Shown piece after piece: positions 34,632-46,667 of a DNA stretch of 64,000 nucleotides. This DNA comes from Ancylostoma caninum (taxonomy: Eukaryota; Nematoda; Chromadorea; Rhabditida; Ancylostomatidae). Every line of letters begins with the position of its first letter. Position 1 is the first letter of the stretch. The notes below the pieces were generated by a model. That model was given only the letters and a program-made list of their open reading frames with translations, was not told the DNA's origin and made no database searches. The DNA lies in assembly GCA_037903475.1 (NCBI GenBank), contig JBAJFG010000002.1:806001-870000 (forward strand). The letters run 5' to 3'. The translations under genes and the position numbers were made by a program.

Positions 34632-34973
34632 ATTCCCCTTAGCTTTGAAAGCAGGAAAAGCTTTTAGACGCGACACTGTACCGTATCCCTTGGTGGTCGG
34701 ATGCTGGGGGATATGGTATTGGCCACATGTCGGCGCTACGGGGGCGGGGCAGGGCGTGACGGAACCCCGTCGATGCGGGGATAGTGCTACAGGGTGGTGA
34801 CGAGATGACAAATTGGAAAATTGGTGATCGTCGGAGGCGGGCGCCATAAAAGGCGCGGCGGCGACGCTGCCGCGGCCCTCCGACGACAAACCGCGACCGC
34901 CGTCGCCGCCACCTACTGCACCTGCGCCCGCCCTCGTGTCTCCGACTGGTTCTGCGACGCCCCCACCCCACAC
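34632..34973 (-). CDS. Possible exon, Gly/Ala/Pro/His-rich product of unknown function
   Basis: A 114-codon open frame in a GC-rich island (34680-35000). The N-terminal part is Gly/Arg/Ala-rich low complexity. The C-terminal part (HHPVALSPHRRGSVTPCPAP and GYGTVSRLKAFPAF) looks less repetitive and protein-like. All frames are open here because of base composition, so chance is a serious alternative; the first ATG may not be the start. Confidence 0.25.
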
Positions 34974-36689
34974 TCACCACACTTCGCACTCTCTTCACAC
35001 AACGTCTCAACCTCCTCTACACGACCTCCACTCGACCACCACCTGCTAACAACTCTACTCATGCACTCCTCTTTTGCGCCACGTCTTCAAGTCCTCAGAT
35101 GGCTGCGTTTCGTGCATTTCCATCCATGCCGTTCTGCGTCATTTCTATTCTCAGCGCGTTTGCTCACTTCCGTCGTTTCAATCATTTTCCTCATCACTCA
35201 TGTGCTGCCGACTGTCGTCATCACGAATCTTATCCTTCGGAATTGCACTATGCGATACCGTATCAGTTTACAGTATGACTACGGTAGCTGAAGAGAGCCG
35301 TCTGTTGACAGTTCGCTATGGACGCTGTCATGGAGTCGCTCTCTTCAGAAGCCGCTGCAATTCTTCCTCTCTCCTCTGCACCCTAAATCCGGTATGTCGA
35401 CTAGTATTCTATTTTTTTCACATTGTTTCTGTTAATTGCGTGTGTTCCGTGCAACATATCGGTGAGTCATTTCAGTTGCCTTGCATGCCGCGGCTCGTTT
35501 CTTTTTTAACTCTGTGGAAAGCCCCCTCAGGGAAAATAGTGTTATCCAGGAACCTGATCCTCATGTTTTCATAGAGCCTTTCACTTGAATCAGTCGGATG
35601 ACTCCTTCCCCTCTGTGGTTTTGCTTTCTCTCTCTTTCTCTTCCTTTCTCTCTCTCTCCCTCCCTCTCTCCCTCTTGAAACATTGCCTCCTCAAATATCA
35701 CCTTCACATTTCAAATTAACTGTCCTTTCCCCGTTCTCGATCGAATGATAGTCAGCGGTCGGCACTCAAAGGGAGTACTGTAGTTGCCAGCGCAAAAAAT
35801 CAATAACACGGGTCGGAGGATAAACACAAGTAGCTCAAGTTGTTAGGTTGTCGTCGATGTACGACCAGGTACAGCAGCAAGTGCAGACGATTCCACGGGT
35901 TGGATCCATGGATTTCTGTGTTTCCATTCTTGTCCCAATAGGGATTTTCTGTTTATCAATCCCTCCAGAACCTATTGCTTCTAGCGTATGTCTTCACCTG
36001 CGTGACAAAGGGATACATTTACAATAGCTGTTCAGGTTAGGGTTCCTAAGTTCTTTTCTTCTGCAGACGCAGCACTTTTCCTTTCGGTCTCGCACATTCG
36101 GTGCAGCTTCTACCGTTTACTCTTGCTCTCTGATAGGTCCGCGCCCACTGCCGCTCCGAAGTGCAAGATTCTCTGTGACTCATGGGATGGAAACAGATTT
36201 CTGGGTGGAGCCCAAGGTAAGGTGAACATAATTGAAATGCAGCCACGCTGAAAGAGCTGTTTGGCTTGAGCTGCGGAATGACATCTACGTACCTCGTACC
36301 TCTATCCTCTGAAACTGACCGATGTGCAATTCTTCCAAACCAGAGATTTTACTCTTTTGAACGAAAATTCTCATAAAGATCGGTGAGCACAATGGTGAAA
36401 TTTGTAGTTTTCCACAGCTCCGGTAACTTTTTTATTGTTTGTCGAGATTGGAACTTTTACGCTTTACCTTGTAGGAGATTACGAATAAAAGTTCAAAAGT
36501 TCTTTGCCAGTACCACCTCTACATTCCAATCATTTCCTATATCTACGTACGCTACAAAGTCTAAAGCAGTTTTTTTTGAGCGTTTTTTTTTCTTGTTGGC
36601 GACAATGACCAAAGTTTTATTCAACACATTCGCGACCTCACGCACTTGACATGGTGTGCCACATGGGACACACGCGCTTTTGCAAAAGT
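34974..36689. other. No gene identified; CT-rich tract
   Basis: Contains a pyrimidine tract at about 35625-35672 (CTCTCT and CCCTCC words). The plus-strand open frames 34821-35291 and 35074-35574 overlap the GC island and have no recognised domain. Confidence 0.45.
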
Positions 36690-36724
36690 GGGACCAGTGC
36701 TCAACCGCTTGAGCACGTGGTCCC
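36690..36724. repeat. Perfect-armed hairpin
   Basis: GGGACCA-g-TGCTCAA pairs with TTGAGCA-cg-TGGTCCC across the 4-nt loop CCGC. It sits in a CAC/GTG-rich stretch (36640-36740). Function unknown; possibly a piece of a repeat. Confidence 0.7.
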
Positions 36725-39700
36725 ACGTGGGAGGAATTTTTCCGCTGCCGCATAATAGTCCGAATTTGCGCTAATCTGAGCCCAATTTTTTTGCATTTTG
36801 TAATCGTCAAGAATGTTTGATACTGATTGTAGTTTCTTTTTCATATGTATCGTTCTCTCTGGTGTATGTTTCAACCACATATTAGAAAAGTTTGAGGGAA
36901 GATCTGCTCTGCCCAATGCATGTGTAGAAGGCTTGAATATATGTTAGTGTAACACTACATAGAAGTTAGCTAATTTTTTTTTATTTTATTTATTTTATTC
37001 ATACACAACAAGGTGCGCTAGCCAGAAGAAAGGCGTACAGCTGAGAGTAAAACAGAGGCAAATAACTAGAACAGAACAAAAAAAATTGACAACAGCAGTG
37101 ATATGGGAAGGGGCTGTAAGAGCTACACGGACTTTTTAGGAACAGATCACCAATGTCTTTTGCAACCAGGCTCTCTAGTGGGTAACATACTAGCTAGGTT
37201 AAAAGATATCTATGCAACTGTACATCATGGAGCCTTTGGCATCCCCGTTTCTGAAAGAACATTACTCAAACATTCCTCAAAAAGATTGCCGCGGTCGTCG
37301 GCATTATCAGAATCCTTGCAATCTGAATTCTGCAATCTTCTGTTCTGAGCACTGCTGAGAGCAGCCGCTAATCTAGAACATTACGAAATTGGGTCTGCGC
37401 AGGAGCTCCACCACTTTCCTTATCTTTACAACATGAAGGGTGAATGATTCAGAACAAAGTAAATCTGCGATTCAAGGATACTATACACACAAAGGACTTA
37501 AACCGAGCAACTGCTCTTATATACCGGGAATTGTGCTCTGGAATAAGAAGGGCAGTGGCCCGCCAACACTGCAAGCCCAATGGCGTCCGTAATTATGACT
37601 GCCTCACAGAAATATAACTCTGAGAAGAGCGTGCTCACCCGGTCAACCGGTTGACCACATTGTCGCGGAGGTGCTAAAGATTTTTTTTACAATCTACACC
37701 GATTAGCAAGCATCTTATCCCTACCTAATACCTGGTTAAGAATGCGGCTCTGTTTCACTGAAACAGATGTATTAGAGCCTAGTCTATTGAAGAAAGGTAT
37801 AACCCAAGCGTTTAGACTATACATTGCTCTTCCTGGCGTGTGGGGCTTTCAGTTCAAATTGAAATCTTGCCTATGTACCTTAGTGCCTGCGAGAGCGTAA
37901 TCCGTTGGCTCCAATGTCTTCCCGAAACTGGCAGTTTGATATCAGTTGCTTCCACCTTTCCACATTAATCACACCGACTGTTTTCCTTCCTCCCTTCGTA
38001 CCAACGTACAATTTCAAACACATGTACAATTTCAAACAAGTAGTATAAAAATCCAATTCTTCATCTCGAACGTTGTCCCCCCCCCCACCGCCCACCCGCA
38101 AATTAGCAGGTCAGAAACACTTGTGAAAACCTACACAGTGAACTGGCAAGAAACGGCCTGCTGGTAGCCATACCCAATTCCTCTATTGGAGTGTGATTTT
38201 TCTGTTGTGTTAAAGTAGTAGAAAGTACCCCCAGACTGTTTTAAATACTCTGCCTTTTATCATATTTAGTCCTTCTTGATGTTTTTCTCACAGCGATGTC
38301 GTTTTGCTTTAGTTCCTACAACACCAATTTAATGTCCTAATAGCTCACTCGGGACCATATGGCTTCGTTAAACTCCGCGGCCATTGAGCACACTTTATTA
38401 GCTCTTTTAACTTTATTAGGCTGGTGCTACATACAGTAAGACCAAAAGTTTATGGACTCCTTCATTCTCTGCTTGGAAACATCGCATTCGTGAGATCCAC
38501 TGGGATGTAGAAGCTATGTAATTGAACTCACCATAACTTGTATTATCAAAAAAAAAACCACCTGAGGCACTCGAGCTTTAGCTATGATTGAGAAGAATCT
38601 GAGTGGTTTCCTTTTCATTCTTGACTGAATAAAAAAAAAGCCAGCTCATTCGACTATTCATTCACGGGAAGTTACCCATCTCGGGCTAAATCGACTTCTG
38701 AAGACCAAATAGCAGTATATTCATTAGTTGCATCCGGATATGTATGTGTTGGTAAATGATCTGGGCTAGGATCCATAAGCGCATAACCAAATTGAACCGA
38801 GTTGGTAAACCAAACTTTAGCGCCCTGTGTCTCCAAGGAGTGCTCAGTCTATTTGAGAACTTATCACAATAATCGTCGCTGGTTTGTTAGATTTCCTCTC
38901 CATATATTGAACGGTGTTAATTTATTCCATGAAGCACAGCCCTGGAAGTAGACTTATTCGTTTTACGAAGACAAACAGTCCTTTTGAGACGTATTTTTGT
39001 TTGCGCCTAATTCTCATAGTTCCAGATCAGTGATAACTTTGGATAACTCGCGACGAGAAATTCTAAAGCATTTATGAACAACGAAGTGCTCTTCAGAGTA
39101 TTCAGAATAGGATGGCCTCGTCAAAAAGAATATTTTATGCTGTTTCATCTAGTGGTTATCATGTTCTTATTTTTGGCGGCCTTTGCTCTGTGTTCCTCGC
39201 TGTTCTGCGCAGGAAGAATCAGCTCCTTAATCTTCGAACTGAGGGGCTTCTCCAGAAATCGAACAACTTAATTAATGTATTTACGAATTCAGGATCAAAA
39301 TCAAAGAACCTGAATGCTGAAAAAAGAGAAGATCATTACTTCATTGTTGTCATTCATCAAGCGTTGTACTTCTTCTTCCCATTCGGAAATCCGAAATCTC
39401 AACTTATTCGAAATCGAATTCTTTATTCAAATGTATCTAATGCACTATGCACTCCCAAATGTAGTAAATATCGTTCAGAAATTGTCAGTTGACCATGGTT
39501 ATTCATTATTTTTGTAAACGACACCCGAACGGGTGTCGTTAATCTAAGGCCAAAACCTTGCAGAAAAATTGGAGGAAAAAGTAAAGTTTCCAAAAGCATC
39601 CTGTAATCGACGCAAAAGCAAAACGCAACTGAGACACCCGCCGCTTGTTGGATTCATCTACTGCAAGCTTGTGTCACAGTACTCAACCGTCGTCATTCCT

Positions 39701-40205
39701 GAACACCATAATGAGGGAAGACGTGCTCATTTGCGGCGTCTCATGCTTTCCAGCTCTGGGGAGCACATTCTGTAGACAATTTGTTTCAGAGTGATACAGT
39801 AAGTAAGATTACATATTAAATATATAAACATGTTTGCAGTCTATTCGTTTTGAATTATAACATCAATCGCTATGAGCAGGTGTGCAATGAACTAGTACAA
39901 GGTAACAGTATTAACAAATAGTGGATGAATTGGATGAATTCGAAGCAACACAAGGAAAGGAACTACAGTTACTGTACTAGGAATGCCGCTGGGAGATTTT
40001 GTACCGAAGAAGTACAGTAGATTTGCTAGCCTCCTTACGCGGGCTTTGCAGCTCAAGGGGCTCAAAAATCCAACGGTTTTTTGGTTTTATTATTGCAAGG
40101 AAATGTTGTTACCACCGAAATGAGCATACATCACTTAAATATTATGAAGATGATATTACTGAATTCCATGAGAAGATTTGCAGATCCCGATGACAGATGT
40201 ATTAT
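36725..40205. other. No confident gene; one 7TM-like hydrophobic remnant
   Basis: 37641-37656 is a perfect 16-bp palindrome (GGTCAACCGGTTGACC). At 39074-39517 a plus-strand frame, interrupted by a stop, has a hydrophobic segment (YFMLFHLVVIMFLFLAAF) and further downstream FFIQMYLMHYALPNVVNI. This could be a degenerate chemoreceptor-type membrane protein, but the evidence is only hydrophobicity. Confidence 0.3.
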
Positions 40206-40256
40206 AGTATAGTAATAGTAATAATAATAGTAATAATAATAGTAATAGTAATAGTA
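40206..40256. repeat. TAG/TAA trinucleotide microsatellite
   Basis: Repeats of TAATAG and TAATAATAA words. Confidence 0.9.
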
Positions 40257-40860
40257 AGCGTGCTTTAAATGGGAGGCAAAAGTTCATTGAGAACTAATGG
40301 TATTCTCCTGACATGGCCCAGATACATACGTATGTATGTGCGCATACATACAGTTGTTGTAACCTGTATGCTCACCGGCGGGCCTTTAATCCAGAGGATG
40401 TCAGCGAAGGTAAACAAATGAGACTGTGGTAAGGTGTAAAGTAGTCACCGCCTTGCACTTGTTCTCTCCTTTGTGCTGCTATCAGATTTAGGGAAAACGT
40501 CAGAACAAGTTTGCTATTATGAATTCAGAAGGAGTAGTACGAATCAGAAGCATGTTGTCCTCTCGAGGCTCGATTTCAGAATGTCCAGCTCGTTCGGATT
40601 TGCACTCTCAGATTTATTCTGCGAGGATACAGTGAGTGTTATCGTAGAGCAAGTTCTCAATTTAACTGAAGCTGATCGAAGCCGTCACTTTTACTCACTT
40701 ACCTTCACTTCGATCAGTCTCAACGTGGGCTGGATTCACGAGCGCATAACCAAGCAAGACCACTTGAGCAAAGCCACTTTTTTGACGTGCTCCTCTTAAC
40801 ATTATGCAGTCTATACGATAAGCGATCACAGCAACCACCATTGGTCTGCGTGGTTAACGT

Positions 40861-40956
40861 TTGAATTCTAGCTCCGTTAGGAAAACGTTAGCATGGAAGC
40901 TCAGTAATTTGAATTCTAGCTCCGTTAGGAAAACGTTAGCATGGAAGCTCAGTAAA
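40861..40956. repeat. Exact 48-bp tandem duplication
   Basis: Two adjacent copies starting TTGAATTCTAGCTCCG at 40861 and 40909 with no difference seen: a recent duplication, or possibly an assembly artefact. Confidence 0.95.
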
Positions 40957-42412
40957 TCTCATAGAGCCACTTTTCCTAGCTTGGACAAGGAAGTTTGCTT
41001 TTGAAGCTGTGATTAAAATAAGCAGCAGAAGTCATATGTACACTGTCAATTCTCTATCTACAAGAACTTCTAATGCCTTTTTTTGCGGGCCTCATCTGGA
41101 GCAGAAATGCAACGGTCCTACTTTCATATTCAAAATGATCAGATCATCGCACCATTCCACTATCGCATATGTGTTCCAGTTGTAACCGAAGTTTTTTTTT
41201 TCGTGCTAATAAGGAATTGAAAAAAGAATAAAAAGAATAGTTACATCTGGGTAAGCAGCGTCGTGCTCATACAAACAAGTTTTCTCCATCGCTTTAATGT
41301 TACAAAGAACCTTTTCCTTACATCCTGTAGTTTCGAAGTAGTGCTATGCCGCGTGTGGAGGGATGACGAAATAAGAATATCCTGGAGTAATTAAGATTGT
41401 GAATTGGAAGAGCGCGTACGAGGGTCCTTTCGAGCAGTACACCTCCTAGAAATGAAGTATCTGAAAATCTTAGCACTTGCGTGCACGAAGTTCAAAGGGG
41501 CGTAAAACATGAGATTTGAGGTCATATACATAGCGTGCCTTACGAGGATGGATGTGCCGTTGGCGTCCATACTTTCCTTATCAAGTAGTTATTGCTTGTG
41601 ATTCGATTAAAACCTATCTTTCGACCGCTTTTCTCTTTTCAAAGTTATGAGGACTCTCGATTCACTGCAGTTTCCGCTGTTCTCCCCAAGAGGAGCATTT
41701 CATCGTTGATCTATGGATATATGTATTGCATATGGAGTCGAATCTTGCGTGATGTGGGTAGGCGCCTTGATCGTCCCGCTTTCCTGTTTGTTCTCATAAC
41801 TTCAAAGAAAGACAGAAGGGCATAGCGTTGTGCGCTCGAGTGATATTGGCAGTAGAAGTCCAAGCCCTTAAAGGCAAGGTCCGGGCAAAATTCCATCTCC
41901 CGAATTTCTATTGGATTCGTAGCCCACGGCGACACCATGAACGAGAACTATAGAAAAATCCCTGAAAAGGTCCCACAACAAACGCTTTCTATAGACCAAT
42001 TCCAGTACCACGTTTGCGGGTTTGCGGCGTCCGTGCTTTCAAATGACGTTATACGGCCCGCCCTACATGCCGTCTGTTGTGGTGTCGTAGGAATCTATTC
42101 ATGTTCAAACGACCAGTGGTCCGCTTGATGGGGTGGGGAAGGCTTCACCAAGTGTTCGTTAGGTTGTATGTATCTAAGCGTCCATAGTTGTTCAGTATGC
42201 ATTTGTGTAGCCTTTGTCAGTTGGAGCGCGTTTTCCCGCGGCTACCGTAATCCTCGGACGTTTTGTCCCATATCTAGTGATAGAGCTCATACCGAGGTCT
42301 CAAACTTGGAATACGTGCTACACATATGGATTGGACTCCAGAGAGCGAGAAACCTGGATGGGCAAGATTTTGACTGGACCTTGCCTTTAAGAAAAGTTGA
42401 TATGTCACCGAA
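40957..42412. other. No gene identified
   Basis: The open frame 42168-42620 (150 codons, plus) runs into the next repeat and has no recognised domain; the rest is AT-rich. Confidence 0.4.
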
Positions 42413-43336
42413 TTTACTCAGGAAGCCTAGGAACCGTGTTTTGCTTGTGAGAAATCCCGGCACGGTAAACGTGGGTCGTACACGTTTCAACAGCAGCTAC
42501 ACCGCGAGGTCAAAGCTTATTTTGTCGCCCTATGAGCTGCGTTCGCCTCGCAAAGGCCGCGATTCGAGGGGCGATGAATTGATTTGCATGTCCCAATATT
42601 TGGATGGTAGCTCAATCTGAGCACAGCACTGCGTTCCTACTGTCCACTTGGGTAAGTGGATGCTTACCCGAGCTGATCTAAAAATAACATCGGACTTCCA
42701 GATCCGCGCCATCCCTGTGCATTACTCACATCCCACCGATAGTTGCACCGGGCCACGGCTCTCAGCCGGCCTGACGAGTCTCGCAGGGTTCGCCTTGTCT
42801 CCGCCGGGGAGGATAGATGGCTAAGCTCTGGAGCTCCACCACCGGCTTACACACCTTCTAAGGGGCGGGTCGCCAAGTGGGTAGAGCGCAAGTTGAACGA
42901 CAGTTAACCGTACAGCAGCTATCCCCCTCAGCTCAGCCTAATCATGGGGAGTGGTGCTCGCAGCAGTCGGAATGCAGCAGTTCTTGTTCATGCAGCAATG
43001 TCTGCCTTCCATTTCTTGGAGGTGTGGCTTGGCAGGTTCTGCTGCGTTTGCCTTATCCAGTAATCAGAGTTGAGATTGAAAAGTGCGAACCCCACGACTA
43101 AGACATACGTGCCCATGAAGAACACGCTTTTTTTGAACCAACAGTTCTTTATCAGCAATGGTCAAATCCATGCAGAACTAATGCATACCTATGCAAAACC
43201 CATGCATATCCATGCAGAACTTCTCCAAACCCCATGCAAATCCGGTGCAAAACCCTCAAAAAGCCACGATTTTCACAATCCCATGCACAACCTACGTATG
43301 CATGCCAATGCAAAACACGGTTTCTAGGTTTCCTAA
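42413..43336. mobile_element. Inverted-repeat-bounded unit, about 0.92 kb
   Basis: About 31 bp at 42413-42443 (TTACTCAGGAAGCCTAGGAA then CCGTGTTTTGC) recur inverted at 43306-43336 with four or so mismatches. The interior is GC-rich at 42720-42880 and contains the ATGCA-type array at its right end. No duplication of target sequence was identified, so it may be a DNA element or two inverted copies of one repeat. Confidence 0.4.
43158..43320. repeat. Degenerate short-unit array rich in CCATGCA
   Basis: About a dozen imperfect units of 10-12 bp, such as ATGCAAAACCC, ATGCATATCC and ATGCAGAACT, end in AAAACACGGTTTCTAGG. The array near 7600-7770 has complementary words and a similar end. Confidence 0.65.
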
Positions 43337-46300
43337 GTAAGAGGTCACTTGGCACGATAGCGTGAAATCTCAATACTTATGCTGTGAAATTTTGCGTGGT
43401 CTGAACGAGGTGAGGAGAAGGGGCAGAGCGAGCAGAACTAACAGTATAAATAGTATATTGTGTCTGTTCCGTGGACATGTCTGAGTCATCAACTCACTTT
43501 GTGTGAATGAGTTATTCACAAGTTTTAGTGGAAATGAATGCAGATGTAAAGAGTGCGAAGGAATCAAGAGGACCATTATTTTCATAGGATAACAGACTTG
43601 CTTCATGAATGACTAGTTGTGACTCTGTGTCAGCAGTACCTTGTTGTAACCGTACGTCTGCGAAACTGGCTTAGTGGTTGAATTTCGTCACTCAATGCTA
43701 CTCTAGAATAAAGCGCTAGGACATATTACGAAATATGTCTGTCTATCGCCGGGTGACTCATCGCCTCAGGGAGTCGAGAGGACGGCAATTTTTCCCATTT
43801 TCGCAAAGAATTCTCGGTGATTAGGGCAGAAATTCGCAGAAAAAAGATAGGGGAAGATTAAAGAGGGTTCCCCACACCCACTGGAAAGATTATTTCGCAA
43901 TTTATCGGGAATGAAAAGTCGAGGGCGTTGTGGCTGCATGCCCGCGGTTAAGATGCTTGAACTGCAACCACATTTGGAGTCCAGGTGAACAGAATCCAGA
44001 TAAAAACTGGCCAAGACTACCCCCACCTCCTTGATCTCTTTACCTTACGTTTACATTTTCGGAATCATATTTCTCCACAAAACATCATTCGCACTGCATC
44101 AAAGTTAACAAAATAGGCACGCGCGGTTAAAAACAAAAGAGGCTCATATAGGACAGCTAAACTCTTCAAAACGTAGTACTTGCCTGAGAGTTTGGGAAAA
44201 CAGTGTATGTGGAAGCCCCGAAAGGCCACGAATGGGTGAAGAACATCGTTAGGGGGTGTTGCGGCAAGACGAGCGGTTAGCTGCTGCAGCTGAACCCCTC
44301 GTACAGCCTGCCAAAATAGGTTTTTCTTTCACAGTTTTTGAGGCCCCCCCCCACCCTTTTTCTCTTCTCTGGATACAAGTAAAGACTAGAAAAGAACGGG
44401 TCGAAAAGTGTTTTGAGGCCACACAGGAATTTTTCAGAAAACCTTTGAAAGCAGCGTGTCGAATGACTACTTCACATTTGTAAAAAGAAGAATCGGTCAA
44501 AAATATATATTGGAGGAAAAAATCTGAAACGTTCTGGAAAAACAGAAAGGGTCACCTAAGAATTGAATTCATTTCATTTCATTCAGCCGGGAAACGAAAT
44601 TCTGTCCCCAGAATCTTGACGAAAAAATCAATGAAGCAGATTCGCAGAAAATCACTGTCATCGGCGAAGCGCGGCGAAGCTGCGCTTCGTGTTGTGTGTT
44701 TCTTAGAGTTTAGGTATTCTAGAGGTAACGTGGCGCACGGGTCCGAGGCCGAGCACCGCGAAGCGCGCTCTGGCTCGGTTGCGTAATATTTTTTTATTTA
44801 ATAATTAATGTAATATTTTGTATTTTCATTAATTATATGGTCCTAATCAAATGGTGCCAGACATACACTGTAATGTTATGAATGTTGGTGTAGACAAAGC
44901 CATTGGAATTGTTTTGTTTTTCTTTTCTTTTTTCTTCCTAACCCAGACCCATTTGCTTAAAACCACCATGTCCTTCCACGCGATGATGAAGACCCACGTC
45001 ACGACTGCTTTATGTGTACTGCTCCACGGTGGGGTGTCGTGGGTACATTTCCATTGTCTGTGAGCTGTGCCTCGTGTGTTTGTGCTCATCATTGGCTACG
45101 TGTGCGTGTAAAAAGGTAAAAGGCGCTAATTACTGGACAAACAGTGTCTCGCCGCTGGTCGATGGCCTTCGACCACCCCGACACGCCATACTGTAGCGGT
45201 CAATCAATCGCGCGCACCGCCAGCGTTGAGTAACCATTCGCGGCTAAAAGGTTCGCGCTCCCGAGACAAAGAAACGAGGTAACCTCTCGAATGGATGGAT
45301 ACATGTGCCGCTGCGAACTCACCATCACGGGGACCCGTAGTGGGGTTGCTACACATCTATGAGATGTCCATGTCGAATACTGTGATTTTACACCGGTCTC
45401 TCTCAGATGGCTTGAATTTGCAACAAATGCGAAACTAGCTTACTCCTACGCATTTATAAATGTGAATGAGACTTTATGAGAGGCAAGGGTGAGGTTGATC
45501 ACGACAGTGGGTATAGATGAGAGGTGAAGAGGATAACCCGTCCATTACGGATAAGTTCCTCCATGTGCTCTTAAGCTCCGCTCACTTAATCCTCTCTGCG
45601 TGAACTAGGGATCCAGGAAAGACCAAATGAGCAATTCTTAGCTGCACGAGATGGTAGATCTCGGGTTCAGCCAAAACTCGCTAGCCACTGGATGAGGCCA
45701 GTAAATCCTAAGCTTTAGTCTGCCACAAACTCGAGCGGTCTCATGAGCTACACGTACTCTCCGTAAAAAGGAAAAACGCTTTGAACACTACCCCTCACTT
45801 CCTGGCGAAAGGAAAGTAGAGCAGTCGGTGAGAAATCAGTCTATTTGAAGGCTGGCATTTGCATTTCCGATGCTTTAAATCTGGGAAAGACTATGTTATT
45901 CCTTAAAAAATAGTGATTTTCCTTTGATGTAGGAGAAAAGCTCTGCAAAAGACTTTAAACTTCTGTACCATCACAGGAAAAAAAAGAGGAAAAGCAAACA
46001 GCTTGTAAAAATCACTGGAATTTATGCGATGATCCAAGATTTGTTTTTATGATCCCACAATGAAGAAGAAAGAAACTACATAATGGTGTTTCACTCAAAG
46101 GCTATGTTACGATGGTCGTCGAAATCACGCATTGTGTTGAGCAGGTGGTTCAGATCCAATCCATCTCCTGTCTGGTTAGACTTTTTCTTAATGAATCCTA
46201 GTTTTCTGGATGTTTCCAGTGAGAACTCGAATAGAACCTAAATTTGTTTGAATGAAACCTATGAGATTGATTGGCGCTGTATGACCCCAATACGTATTAA

Positions 46301-46546
46301 ATTTATTCTTTCCCATTCTCCTAATTGAGACATACGTAGATAAGTTTTCCGCCGGGTCACTTCACCGATTTAGCCTACAGTAACAAATTTCCAATTCAGT
46401 TAGACGTAAAGGTGAAACATGCTTCCTTGACGCTTGATCTCACTGACATACAGGAAATTCCCAAACACTTGTTAACGGGTCTTGGAAAAGAGAATCACTA
46501 GGCATGTACATAGACTTGCATACATGCGTACATACAGACGCAAATG
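43337..46546. other. No gene identified; several GC-rich repeat-like patches
   Basis: Patches at 43780-44000, 44653-44790 (GCGAAGC-type palindromic words) and 45180-45700 have a less AT-rich, repeat-like character, but no family could be named. A B-box-like GGTTCAGCC near 45660 has no matching A box nearby. Confidence 0.4.
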
Positions 46547-46667
46547 GACGCAGTCAAGAGTGAGGACCGCGGCGCGGCTCTCTCGGGCAGAGTCACGGGA
46601 GCTAAGCATAGTATTTGCCTGCGTCTCTGTCCATGAGAGCCGCGCCGCGATCTCGATTCTTGTCTAC
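46547..46667. repeat. GC-rich fold-back repeat, copy 2
   Basis: Arms around GGCGCGGCTCTC (46571-46582) and GAGAGCCGCGCC (46635-46646) are perfect complements in a longer imperfect inverted repeat. The following GTTTGGAGTTTCCTATA also follows copy 1 at 6607-6830. Confidence 0.65.

Noticed and set aside
37641..37656. 16-bp perfect palindrome as a regulatory operator
   Set aside because: A single site with no gene nearby. A 16-bp palindrome is unremarkable alone in 64 kb of repeat-rich sequence.
42865..42910. tRNA-like A box (AAGTGGGTAGAGCGC)
   Set aside because: No cloverleaf, anticodon stem or B box at the proper distance. At most a decayed tRNA-derived repeat.
45640..45680. B-box-like GGTTCAGCC suggesting a tRNA or SINE
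   Set aside because: No matching A box or acceptor stem around it.
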